DNA of 5,625 bases from Alistipes sp. (lineage in GTDB: Bacteria; Bacteroidota; Bacteroidia; Bacteroidales; Rikenellaceae): positions 1 through 5,625 of the forward strand of contig JAGBYV010000125.1 in NCBI GenBank assembly GCA_017628595.1. The letters run 5' to 3'. Below the pieces are notes generated by a model. The model did no database searches, was not told where the DNA came from, and saw nothing but the letters and a program-made list of their open reading frames with translations. Position numbers and translations under genes: made by a program. Positions 1 to 5,625 of this stretch are shown here, piece after piece; position 1 is the first letter of the stretch, and every line of letters starts with the position of its first letter.

Positions 1-392
1 CAACGAAGTTTTCCCTCGGCGGCTATCAAAATATAAGTACATTCCACACCATCATCGCAAGGCTCAGCGAAGGCAAAATCAAGCCCCGCCGTCTAGGTCC
101 ATCGCTTACCAATGTTACAGATTTCATGCGACGCTATCAAACCGCATATCCCGTAGAGATAGAGGTTACCTTCGGACTGGATCGCGACCGCACGGATTTA
201 ATGATCGACGAGTTGATACGCGCAGGCAGACTTACATCCGAGCGGGTCGGTAACGGCCGCCGACTAGCCATCGCAAACACCGCAAAAGCATTTCGCGTTA
301 CTCCCCACACAAGGCAAAACCATCACGAAGCAAAGCAGGCTTCGGCAAAAGGCAGTGCAACAGTTGCATCGCACCAGAAGGTCGGACAATAA
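1..392 (+). CDS. Unrecognised protein, 3' end only; possible winged-helix fold
   Basis: The frame with codons starting at position 3 is open from the left edge to the TAA at 390-392, giving 129 visible codons. The gene therefore probably starts outside the window, although an internal ATG at 126 would give an 88-residue protein. I do not recognise the family. The middle part (from about VTFGLDRDRTDLMIDELI to RRLAIAN) looks like a helix-turn-helix followed by a basic beta-wing. The segment before it (FHTIIARLSEGKIKP) could be a second short helical DNA-binding unit. The last 35 or so residues are polar, rich in Ala, Lys, Gln and His, and probably disordered. No signal peptide or membrane segment is visible. 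It lies on the same strand as the ilv genes, but a 330-bp gap containing its own promoter and terminator separates them, so co-transcription is not implied. A role as regulator of the ilv operon would be a guess. That it is coding is moderately likely; the DNA-binding idea is weak. Confidence 0.55.
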   Translation, partial: TKFSLGGYQNISTFHTIIARLSEGKIKPRRLGPSLTNVTDFMRRYQTAYPVEIEVTFGLDRDRTDLMIDELIRAGRLTSERVGNGRRLAIANTAKAFRVTPHTRQNHHEAKQASAKGSATVASHQKVGQ

Positions 393-541
393 TGCAAGGT
401 TACATTTTATTACTAATAAATATTGCCCGTTTTTCATAAAGATTGATCAATATCAGCATATTATATGCAAAATATCGGCCTTTCACGAAATTTATATGCA
501 ACAAAATGGGAGATTTTCTTGTTTTTAATAATTTTTACTAT
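393..541. other. AT-rich intergenic stretch with three short inverted repeats
   Basis: No gene is supported here. Three perfect inverted repeats are visible: TTTATTA-C-TAATAAA at 406-420, ATTGATCAAT at 442-451, and GCATAT-T-ATATGC at 456-468. The third is flanked by direct copies of AATATC at 449-454 and 471-476. The first repeat is all A/T apart from its centre and has no U-tract, so it is a poor terminator for the upstream gene. The second and third lie 50-80 bp upstream of the -33 element of the ilv promoter and could be protein-binding sites. Base composition alone could also produce such short palindromes. Function is unassigned. Confidence 0.35.
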
Positions 542-549
542 TATTTTTG
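518..549 (+). promoter_or_regulatory. Bacteroidetes-type promoter of the ilv operon
   Basis: TATTTTTG at 542-549 matches the Bacteroidetes -7 consensus TAnnTTTG at every fixed position. CTTG at 518-521 matches three of four bases of the -33 element TTTG, and the two element centres are 26 bp apart, as the -33/-7 naming requires. I found no other full TAnnTTTG match between the upstream gene and ilvD. The predicted start of transcription is near 552-554, about 20 nt before the leader peptide ATG at 575. That is just where an attenuator leader should begin. The element match is seen directly; promoter activity is inferred. Confidence 0.7.
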
Positions 550-574
550 TACCATAACAACAAGAACGAATTTT

Positions 575-631
575 ATGTGCGCTAGTTTGTATATTATTAT
601 TAACCTAATCCTCGTGGTCTTGCGTAGATAA
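575..631 (+). CDS. ilvL: ilv operon leader peptide (attenuator peptide), 18 aa
   Basis: This short frame encodes MCASLYIIINLILVVLRR and stops at TAA 629-631. Ten of its 18 residues are branched-chain: Ile at 7, 8, 9 and 12; Leu at 5, 11, 13 and 16; Val at 14 and 15. They are packed into codons 7-16, just ahead of an ilvDBNC operon. Such a peptide acts by being translated: scarcity of charged Ile, Leu or Val tRNA stalls the ribosome on these codons. The stop codon lies one base before the 5' arm of the antiterminator hairpin, so the ribosome's position would decide the RNA fold. The frame is open further upstream (ATGs at 443 and 506), but both lie before the predicted transcription start, so 575 is the natural start. 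No Shine-Dalgarno is seen, as for the other genes here. The symbol follows usage for other ilv leader peptides; homology is not expected at this length. Confidence 0.8.
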   Translation: MCASLYIIINLILVVLRR

Positions 632-632
632 C

Positions 633-684
633 GGGAGAGAGGTTTGTATATATACATGTAGTACATTTATATAAGCCTTTCTCC
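633..684 (+). promoter_or_regulatory. ilv attenuator: antiterminator hairpin
   Basis: GGAGAGAGGTTT at 634-645 pairs over 12 positions with AAGCCTTTCTCC at 673-684: ten Watson-Crick pairs and two G-U pairs. The pairing extends about five more pairs inward (646-650 with 668-672). A small inner hairpin is possible at 656-666 (ATGTA-G-TACAT). The 3' arm, 673-684, is also the 5' arm of the terminator hairpin, so the two folds exclude each other. The 5' arm starts two bases after the leader peptide stop. A ribosome that reaches the stop would cover this arm and let the terminator form. One stalled upstream on Ile, Leu or Val codons would leave it free to capture 673-684 and allow transcription into ilvD. 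The pairings are read from the sequence; the mechanism is inferred from classical amino acid attenuators. Confidence 0.75.
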
Positions 685-702
685 TTTGGAGAGAGGCTTT
701 TT
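673..702 (+). terminator. ilv attenuator: intrinsic terminator before ilvD
   Basis: AAGCCTTTCTCC (673-684), a TTT loop, and GGAGAGAGGCTT (688-699) form a 12-bp stem with a single G-U wobble (679 with 693). A run of five T (698-702) follows, its first two bases lying in the stem. The U-tract is short, so termination may be partial. The hairpin lies inside the leader, 20 bp before the ilvD ATG and downstream of the operon promoter. It is therefore placed to abort transcription of the operon and not to end the previous gene. Its 3' arm repeats the antiterminator 5' arm: the nine bases GGAGAGAGG occur at both 634-642 and 688-696, and both copies compete for 673-684. Confidence 0.8.
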
Positions 703-722
703 AACTACTAAACCTAATTGAG

Positions 723-2543
723 ATGAAACATCAATTAAGAAGTGCCATAACGACCGTAGGCCGACGCATGGCAGGAGCGCGTAGTCTTTGGCGCGCCAAC
801 GGTATGACAAAGGAGCAGATGGGAATGCCCGTCATCGGTATCGCCAACTCATTCACACAGATGGTACCGGGTCATGTGCATCTGCATGAGATAGGACAAT
901 ACGTAAAGCAACTGATCGAGGAGCAGGGCTGCTTTGCTGCGGAGTTCAACACCATAGCCATTGACGATGGTATCGCCATGGGCCACGACGGTATGCTCTA
1001 CTCGCTTCCTTCGCGCGATATTATTGCCGACTCGGTGGAGTATATGGCCAACGCCCACAAGGTGGATGCTCTGGTATGCATCAGCAACTGCGACAAGATC
1101 ACCCCTGGTATGCTGATGGCATCGATGCGACTCAATATTCCTACCGTATTTGTATCAGGAGGCCCTATGGAGGCTGGCAATTTCCGCGGTCGTGGTGCCG
1201 ATCTTATCGACGCCATGGTACTCAGCGCCGACGAGAACTGCTCAGATGCCGATGCTAATGAGATTGAGGCTTCAGCATGTCCTGGATGCGGATCATGCTC
1301 GGGTATGTTTACGGCCAATTCAATGAATTGCCTAAATGAGGCTATCGGTTTGGCCCTTCCTGGCAACGGCACAATAGTGGCTACACACGAGAATCGCAAG
1401 ACTCTCTTTGCCATGGCAGCACGCCTTATCGTGGAGAATGCAAAGCGTTACTACTTCGAGGGCGACGACTCTGTACTGCCCCGCTCAATCGCTACAAAGG
1501 CTGCATTTGAGAATGCCATGTCACTCGACATAGCCATGGGAGGCTCAACAAATACTGTTCTACACCTGCTGGCTGTGGCTCATGAGGCTGGCGTAGATTT
1601 TACTATGGCAGACATCGACCGCCTGTCGCGCAAGATTCCCGTACTTTGCAAGGTGGCTCCCAACGGACACTACCACGTGCAGGATGTTAACCGCGCTGGT
1701 GGCATCATGGGTATTCTGGGCGAGCTGGCAAAGAATGGACTTATTGACACATCGGCTGGCCGTGTGGATTTCCCGACACTGGCCGATGCACTGGATAAAT
1801 ACTACTCCGGTTCGGATAACTTCTGCGACGAAGCTCGCAAGATATATTTAAGTGCCCCCGCAAACAAGTATAGCCGCGTGATGGGTTCGCAGGCCACCTA
1901 CTACAAGGAGATGGACGCGGACCACGCTGAAGGCTGCATACGCGACATGGATCACGCCTACTTCCGCGATGGAGGTCTGGCCGTACTTACAGGTAATATA
2001 GCCCGCAAGGGTTGTATCGTCAAGACCGCTGGCGTAGCCGAGGAGCTGATGCAGTTTAGCGGCAAGGCCAAGGTGTTTGAGTCGCAGGAGCAGGCCATGA
2101 ATGGCATCCTCGGCGGCGAGGTAGAGGCTGGCGACGTGGTTGTCATCCGCTACGAGGGTCCGAAGGGTGGCCCCGGCATGCAGGAGATGCTCTACCCCAC
2201 CTCCTATCTTAAGTCAAAACATCTGGACAAGGCGTGCGCTCTGATTACCGACGGCCGTTTCTCAGGAGGCACATCAGGTCTTTCGATCGGACACGTATCG
2301 CCCGAGGCAGCATCGGGAGGTGAGATTGGCATTATCAAGGATGGCGATATGATTGATATCGACATTGCAGCGCGCTCGATCAACCTTCGTATTTCGGATG
2401 AGGAGCTCACCTCGCGCATGGCGGCATGGACTACCCGCAAACCCAAGAACCGCGACCGCGTGATACCTCAATCCTTAAGAGCATACTCGCTGCTCGTATC
2501 ATCGGCTGATCAGGGTGCCGTAAGAATCGTTCCTGAAGAGTAA
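723..2543 (+). CDS. ilvD: Dihydroxy-acid dehydratase (EC 4.2.1.9)
   Basis: IlvD removes water from 2,3-dihydroxy-isovalerate and 2,3-dihydroxy-3-methylvalerate to give the 2-keto acids that precede valine/leucine and isoleucine. It is a cytosolic iron-sulfur enzyme. The 606 residues compare with about 616 in E. coli, and the sequence aligns end to end with the E. coli-like branch from memory. Visible motifs: DDGIAMGH (81-88), [10 protein letters not shown] (121-130) with cluster ligand C123 and the Mg-site D124/K125 pair, [16 protein letters not shown] (185-200) with further cysteines, and the SGGTSG loop (514-519) that carries the catalytic serine in this family. Position 50 is Gly (VPGHVHL), where [2Fe-2S] family members usually have Cys in a PCN motif. 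This suggests the oxygen-sensitive [4Fe-4S] type, which fits an anaerobe; that is inference. It is the first structural gene, 20 bp after the attenuator terminator. The start gives the expected N-terminus ([20 protein letters not shown]), with no Shine-Dalgarno. Confidence 0.97.
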   Translation: MKHQLRSAITTVGRRMAGARSLWRANGMTKEQMGMPVIGIANSFTQMVPGHVHLHEIGQYVKQLIEEQGCFAAEFNTIAIDDGIAMGHDGMLYSLPSRDIIADSVEYMANAHKVDALVCISNCDKITPGMLMASMRLNIPTVFVSGGPMEAGNFRGRGADLIDAMVLSADENCSDADANEIEASACPGCGSCSGMFTANSMNCLNEAIGLALPGNGTIVATHENRKTLFAMAARLIVENAKRYYFEGDDSVLPRSIATKAAFENAMSLDIAMGGSTNTVLHLLAVAHEAGVDFTMADIDRLSRKIPVLCKVAPNGHYHVQDVNRAGGIMGILGELAKNGLIDTSAGRVDFPTLADALDKYYSGSDNFCDEARKIYLSAPANKYSRVMGSQATYYKEMDADHAEGCIRDMDHAYFRDGGLAVLTGNIARKGCIVKTAGVAEELMQFSGKAKVFESQEQAMNGILGGEVEAGDVVVIRYEGPKGGPGMQEMLYPTSYLKSKHLDKACALITDGRFSGGTSGLSIGHVSPEAASGGEIGIIKDGDMIDIDIAARSINLRISDEELTSRMAAWTTRKPKNRDRVIPQSLRAYSLLVSSADQGAVRIVPEE

Positions 2544-2569
2544 ATTAGAATAACTACAACCTAAACAAT

Positions 2570-4306
2570 ATGGCTTTTTCTGGTTTTTCAGATACATCCA
2601 CACCTCAACCCAAGAAGGATTTGCCCCGCATTTCGGGTTCTGAGGCTGTAATACGCTCATTCCTTGAGGAGGGTGTGGAGACAATCTTTGGTTATCCTGG
2701 CGGTGCCATCATCCCCGTGTATGATGCCCTCTATAGCTACCGCGATAAGGTGAACCACATCCTGGTGCGTCACGAGCAGTGCGCCATTCACGCAGCTCAG
2801 GGCTATGCCCGCGCAACGGGCAAGACTGGTGTATGCATTGTCACATCGGGTCCCGGAGCTACAAACACCGTAACGGGTCTGGCGGATGCTATGCTCGACT
2901 CAACGCCCGTGGTGTTGATCAGCGGTCAGGTAGCATCCAATACACTGGGTACCGACGCCTTCCAGGAGATCAACTTCATTGAGATTACCAACTCTGTAAC
3001 GAAGTGGAATTGTCAGGTGAAGCGCGCCGAGGATATCCCCGAGGCCATTGCCCGAGCCTTCTATATCGCATCGAGCGGCCGTCCGGGTCCCGTTGTGGTG
3101 GATATTACAAAGGATGCACAGAACGGACTGCTTGATTTTGAATATAAGCCCAAAAAGTTTATCCGCAGCTACCAGCCCTATGCCGACATTGACAACGATC
3201 AGATTTCGGAGGCTGTGCGCCTGATAAATCTTGCCCGCAAGCCTATGGCATTGATTGGTCAGGGTGTGATTCTGGCTGGCGCAGAGCGCGAGTTGCAGGA
3301 CTTTCTGGAGAAGAGCGGCATTCCCGCAGCATCAACACTGCTCGGCCTGTCGGCTCTACCCTCCGACCATCCGCTCTACGTGGGTATGCTCGGCATGCAT
3401 GGCAACTACGCTCCCAATATAAAGAACAGGGATTGTGATCTGCTCATCGCCATCGGCATGCGCTTTGACGACCGCGTAACGGGCGATCCCTCAAAATTTG
3501 GCATCAATGCCAAGATTATCCATATGGAGATCGACCCTGCCGAGATCAACAAAATTATATACGCCGACGTGCCGGTACTGGGAGATGTGAAGCAGTCGCT
3601 GCCCATGATCACTGAGCGCATATCGAAGAACGACCATACGGAGTGGATAAACGAATTCCGCGTATGCAATAACATCGAACGAGAGGATATCATCGAACCT
3701 GCAATCGAGCGCCGCGGAGCACATCTGCGCATGGGCGAGGTGGTGGATGCCGTATCAAAGGAGTTTGACGATGCAATACTTGTAACAGACGTAGGTCAAC
3801 AGCAGATGTTCGCCTCGAAATATTTCCGTTTCAAGCGCACACGCAGCATAATCACATCAGGCGGCTTGGGTACCATGGGCTTCGGCCTGCCTGCAGCCAT
3901 CGGCGCCAAGATTGGTGCTCCCGAGCGAGAAGTATGCCTTTTTGTGGGTGATGGCGGTCTGCAGATGACATCACAGGAGTTGGGAACAATTTTCCAGTCG
4001 AACGTAGGCGTTAAGATCATCCTTATGAACAATGGTTTCCTGGGCATGGTCCGTCAGTGGCAGGAGCTATTCTACAATAAACGTTACTCTTTCACGGAGC
4101 TTGTCAATCCTGACTTCGAGCTTTTGGCCAAGGCCAATCGCATTGCCTACCGCTGTGTGGAGCGACACGAGGATTTGGATGATGCCGTCCGCGAGATGCA
4201 CTCTACCCCAGGAGCTTTCCTGCTGGAGTGCCGCGTTCAGCGCGAGGAGAATGTATTCCCGATGGTGCCTGCAGGTGCACCCGTACACGATATACGACTT
4301 GAGTAA
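2570..4306 (+). CDS. ilvB: Acetolactate synthase, catalytic (large) subunit (EC 2.2.1.6)
   Basis: This ThDP-dependent enzyme joins two pyruvates to acetolactate, or pyruvate and 2-ketobutyrate to acetohydroxybutyrate: the committed step to Val/Leu and Ile. Its 578 residues match the usual length. After a polar tail of about 20 residues comes the pyrimidine-binding domain, with the YPGGAIIPVYDAL loop (42-54), the catalytic Glu of RHEQ (E69) and TSGPGATN (92-99). GTDAFQE (127-133) carries the Phe and Gln of the active site. The central FAD-binding domain contains MRFDDRVTG. The C-terminal ThDP domain has GDG at 460-462 and NN at 487-488, the usual cofactor/metal motif spacing. W497 in GMVRQWQ aligns with the Trp that favours 2-ketobutyrate as second substrate and contacts inhibitors in characterised enzymes. 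RHEQ is followed by Cys, where Gly or Ala is common. The gene lies 26 bp after ilvD, and its ATG follows an A-rich stretch. Symbols ilvB, ilvI and ilvG are used interchangeably for such genes; I use ilvB. Confidence 0.96.
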   Translation: MAFSGFSDTSTPQPKKDLPRISGSEAVIRSFLEEGVETIFGYPGGAIIPVYDALYSYRDKVNHILVRHEQCAIHAAQGYARATGKTGVCIVTSGPGATNTVTGLADAMLDSTPVVLISGQVASNTLGTDAFQEINFIEITNSVTKWNCQVKRAEDIPEAIARAFYIASSGRPGPVVVDITKDAQNGLLDFEYKPKKFIRSYQPYADIDNDQISEAVRLINLARKPMALIGQGVILAGAERELQDFLEKSGIPAASTLLGLSALPSDHPLYVGMLGMHGNYAPNIKNRDCDLLIAIGMRFDDRVTGDPSKFGINAKIIHMEIDPAEINKIIYADVPVLGDVKQSLPMITERISKNDHTEWINEFRVCNNIEREDIIEPAIERRGAHLRMGEVVDAVSKEFDDAILVTDVGQQQMFASKYFRFKRTRSIITSGGLGTMGFGLPAAIGAKIGAPEREVCLFVGDGGLQMTSQELGTIFQSNVGVKIILMNNGFLGMVRQWQELFYNKRYSFTELVNPDFELLAKANRIAYRCVERHEDLDDAVREMHSTPGAFLLECRVQREENVFPMVPAGAPVHDIRLE

Positions 4307-4325
4307 CCGCTAAAAAGAGTTTGAG

Positions 4326-4868
4326 ATGGATAGAGAATTTATCATAACCATTTTTTCAGAGAATAAGGTGGGTATCTTAAGTCAGGTGACAACGGTATTT
4401 ACCCATCGTAACGTAAATATTGAGTCTATCGCAGCATCACCTTCGGCCATTGAGGGTATTCACAAATATACGATCATGGTGAAGAACGACCCCGAGCGTG
4501 TTGCCAATCTCGTAAAGCAGATTGAGAAGAAGGTCGATGTACTGAAGGTATTCTGCTACACTCCCAACGAGGTGGTGCTTCAGCAGTTGGCACTCTACAA
4601 GGTTAAGCGCAGCCGCAACGTAGAGGATATGGTACGCCGTCACAATGTGCGTATTCTGGAGATTCACGACGAGTACATCGTTCTGGAGAAGACAGGTCAC
4701 AAGGAGGAGATTGACGAGTTGTACCAGATGCTGGCTCCCCACGGCATATACCAGTTTGTATGCTCGGGACAGGTAGCGATCATCAAATCGCGCCGCGAAT
4801 TGCTGGATGAGTATCTTAAATATGTAAACGCAAAGTATCAGCGAATGATGCTTCAAGAGAATAAATAG
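4326..4868 (+). CDS. ilvN: Acetolactate synthase, regulatory (small) subunit
   Basis: This subunit binds the IlvB catalytic subunit, raises its activity and confers feedback inhibition by valine. The 180 residues fit the family (E. coli IlvH has about 163). Residues 1-78 or so form an ACT domain: EFIITIFSENKVGILSQV, then the NVNIESIAAS strand. By alignment from memory, N13, G16, S19 and N31 correspond to E. coli IlvH N11, G14, S17 and N29, the valine-site region where changes give valine resistance. All are retained, so valine feedback is predicted. Residues 85-165 or so form the second conserved domain (ALYKVKRSRNVEDMVRRH, then a repeat of the beta-alpha pattern ending SGQVAIIKS). The tail (RELLDEYLKYVNAKYQRMMLQENK) is a charged helix. 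The gene starts 19 bp after ilvB, consistent with coupled expression of the two subunits. Symbols ilvN and ilvH are both used for this family. Confidence 0.95.
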   Translation: MDREFIITIFSENKVGILSQVTTVFTHRNVNIESIAASPSAIEGIHKYTIMVKNDPERVANLVKQIEKKVDVLKVFCYTPNEVVLQQLALYKVKRSRNVEDMVRRHNVRILEIHDEYIVLEKTGHKEEIDELYQMLAPHGIYQFVCSGQVAIIKSRRELLDEYLKYVNAKYQRMMLQENK

Positions 4869-4904
4869 AAACTAATAAAATATTAACAATAAAAAATTAC
4901 AATT

Positions 4905-5625
4905 ATGGCACAGATGAATTTTGGTGGCGTTGTTGAGAACGTCGTTACACGTGAGGAGTATCCCTTGGCAAAGGCTTTGGAGACATTGAAGGATGAGACT
5001 ATCGCCGTTATCGGTTATGGCGTACAGGGTCCCGGCCAGTCGCTCAACCTGCGAGACAATGGCTTCAACGTAATCGTAGGTCAGCGCAAGGATTCAAAGA
5101 GCTGGGAGAAGGCCGTAGCTGACGGCTGGGTACCAGGCGAGAACCTCTTCGATATTGAGGAGGCATGCCAGAAGGCTACCATCATCGAGTATCTGCTCTC
5201 TGACGCAGGTCAGATCTCTGTTTGGCCCACCGTAAAGAAGCACCTTACTGCTGGCAAGGCTCTCTACTTCTCACACGGTTTCGGTATCACATATAAGGAG
5301 CGCACAGGCATCGTTCCTCCCGCTGATGTAGATGTAAGCCTGGTTGCTCCCAAGGGTTCAGGCACATCGCTTCGTCGTATGTTCCTGCAGGGTCGTGGCT
5401 TGAACTCAAGCTATGCTATCTTCCAGGATGCTACCGGCAAGGCATGGGACCGCGTAATCGCACTCGGCATCGGTGTAGGTTCTGGTTATCTGTTCGAGAC
5501 TACTTTCAAGCGTGAGGTTTACTCAGACCTTACAGGTGAGCGTGGTACACTGATGGGTGCTATTCAGGGTATCTTTGCTGCACAGTATGAGGTTTTGCGT
5601 GCCAATGGCCACACTCCTTCGGAGG
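4905..5625 (+). CDS. ilvC: Ketol-acid reductoisomerase, 5' part (EC 1.1.1.86)
   Basis: IlvC performs the Mg-dependent alkyl shift and NADPH-dependent reduction of acetolactate (or acetohydroxybutyrate) to the dihydroxy acid that IlvD then dehydrates. The reading frame runs open from ATG 4905 to the right edge: 240 codons, roughly two thirds of the 330-350 residues usual for the short form. The N-terminal Rossmann domain shows GYGVQGPGQ (37-45). The following loop, GQRKDSKSW (59-67), has the Arg and Ser residues that hold the NADPH 2'-phosphate. SHGFG carries the probable active-site His (H124). The start of the knotted helical domain shows SDLTGERGTL with metal-ligand candidates D208 and E212. 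The remaining C-terminal ligands lie outside the window. The gene is 36 bp downstream of ilvN, preceded by a very A/T-rich stretch with no terminator visible, so it is most likely the fourth operon gene. Confidence 0.96.
   Translation, partial: MAQMNFGGVVENVVTREEYPLAKALETLKDETIAVIGYGVQGPGQSLNLRDNGFNVIVGQRKDSKSWEKAVADGWVPGENLFDIEEACQKATIIEYLLSDAGQISVWPTVKKHLTAGKALYFSHGFGITYKERTGIVPPADVDVSLVAPKGSGTSLRRMFLQGRGLNSSYAIFQDATGKAWDRVIALGIGVGSGYLFETTFKREVYSDLTGERGTLMGAIQGIFAAQYEVLRANGHTPSE

Noticed and set aside
393..425. Terminator for the upstream gene at the 406-420 inverted repeat
   Set aside because: The stem is entirely A-T with a 1-nt centre and no following T-run, so it would not be a stable intrinsic terminator.
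443..574. Longer 62-codon reading of the leader frame, from ATG 443 or ATG 506
   Set aside because: These starts lie upstream of the predicted promoter -7 element at 542-549, and the extra residues (many Phe/Tyr/Asn/Thr) look like translated AT-rich non-coding DNA. Only the part from 575 has the features of a real leader peptide.
607..645. Protector hairpin pairing 607-613 with 639-645, as in four-segment attenuators
   Set aside because: Only CCTC (610-613) with GAGG (639-642) pairs continuously, plus two A-T pairs past a mismatch. This is too weak to compete with the antiterminator stem, so I do not call a protector.
552..722. T-box or other tRNA/metabolite riboswitch in the ilvD leader
   Set aside because: No T-box consensus (AGGGTGGnACCGCG-like) or other recognised aptamer core is present, the leader is only about 150 nt, and a leader peptide with the right codons explains the structure better.
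998..1414. Minus-strand frame of 138 codons inside ilvD
   Set aside because: It lies antisense within a highly conserved enzyme gene whose frame is intact, and the translation resembles no family; it is a by-product of ilvD codon use.
4437..4856. Minus-strand frame of 139 codons inside ilvN
   Set aside because: It lies wholly antisense to a clear ACT-domain gene, and its product is Leu/Val-rich with no recognisable domain; other internal frames in ilvB were set aside for the same reason.

Overview
The window reads as a Bacteroidales-type chromosomal segment carrying the 5' part of a branched-chain amino acid operon, ilvD-ilvB-ilvN-ilvC, all on the + strand. The lineage call rests on three things: a match to the Bacteroidetes promoter consensus (TAnnTTTG, with a -33-like element at the right distance), starts preceded by A/T-rich sequence instead of Shine-Dalgarno motifs, and GC-richer genes alternating with very AT-rich gaps. 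The genus cannot be fixed from this sequence.

Layout. Positions 1-392 hold the 3' end of an unrecognised gene, possibly a small winged-helix protein, that enters from the left edge. Positions 393-541 are AT-rich and non-coding, with three short inverted repeats. A promoter at about 518-549 then drives a leader of roughly 150 nt. The leader contains an 18-codon peptide gene (575-631) ending in a run of Ile, Leu and Val codons. Directly after it come two mutually exclusive RNA hairpins: an antiterminator (633-684) and an intrinsic terminator (673-702). This has the full architecture of a ribosome-mediated transcription attenuator and is the most interesting part of the window.

The structural genes follow with short gaps (26, 19 and 36 bp): ilvD (723-2543, dihydroxy-acid dehydratase), ilvB (2570-4306, acetolactate synthase catalytic subunit), ilvN (4326-4868, acetolactate synthase regulatory subunit) and ilvC (from 4905, ketol-acid reductoisomerase, cut off by the right edge after 240 codons).

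Together IlvBN makes acetolactate or acetohydroxybutyrate, IlvC isomerises and reduces it, and IlvD dehydrates the diol to the 2-keto acids that precede valine, isoleucine and, indirectly, leucine. Control appears to be two-layered: attenuation at the leader, which would sense charged tRNAs for all three amino acids, and valine feedback on the enzyme through the ACT domain of IlvN. The structural genes look intact and ordinary for their families. No mobile elements, CRISPR arrays, tRNA or rRNA genes were seen.
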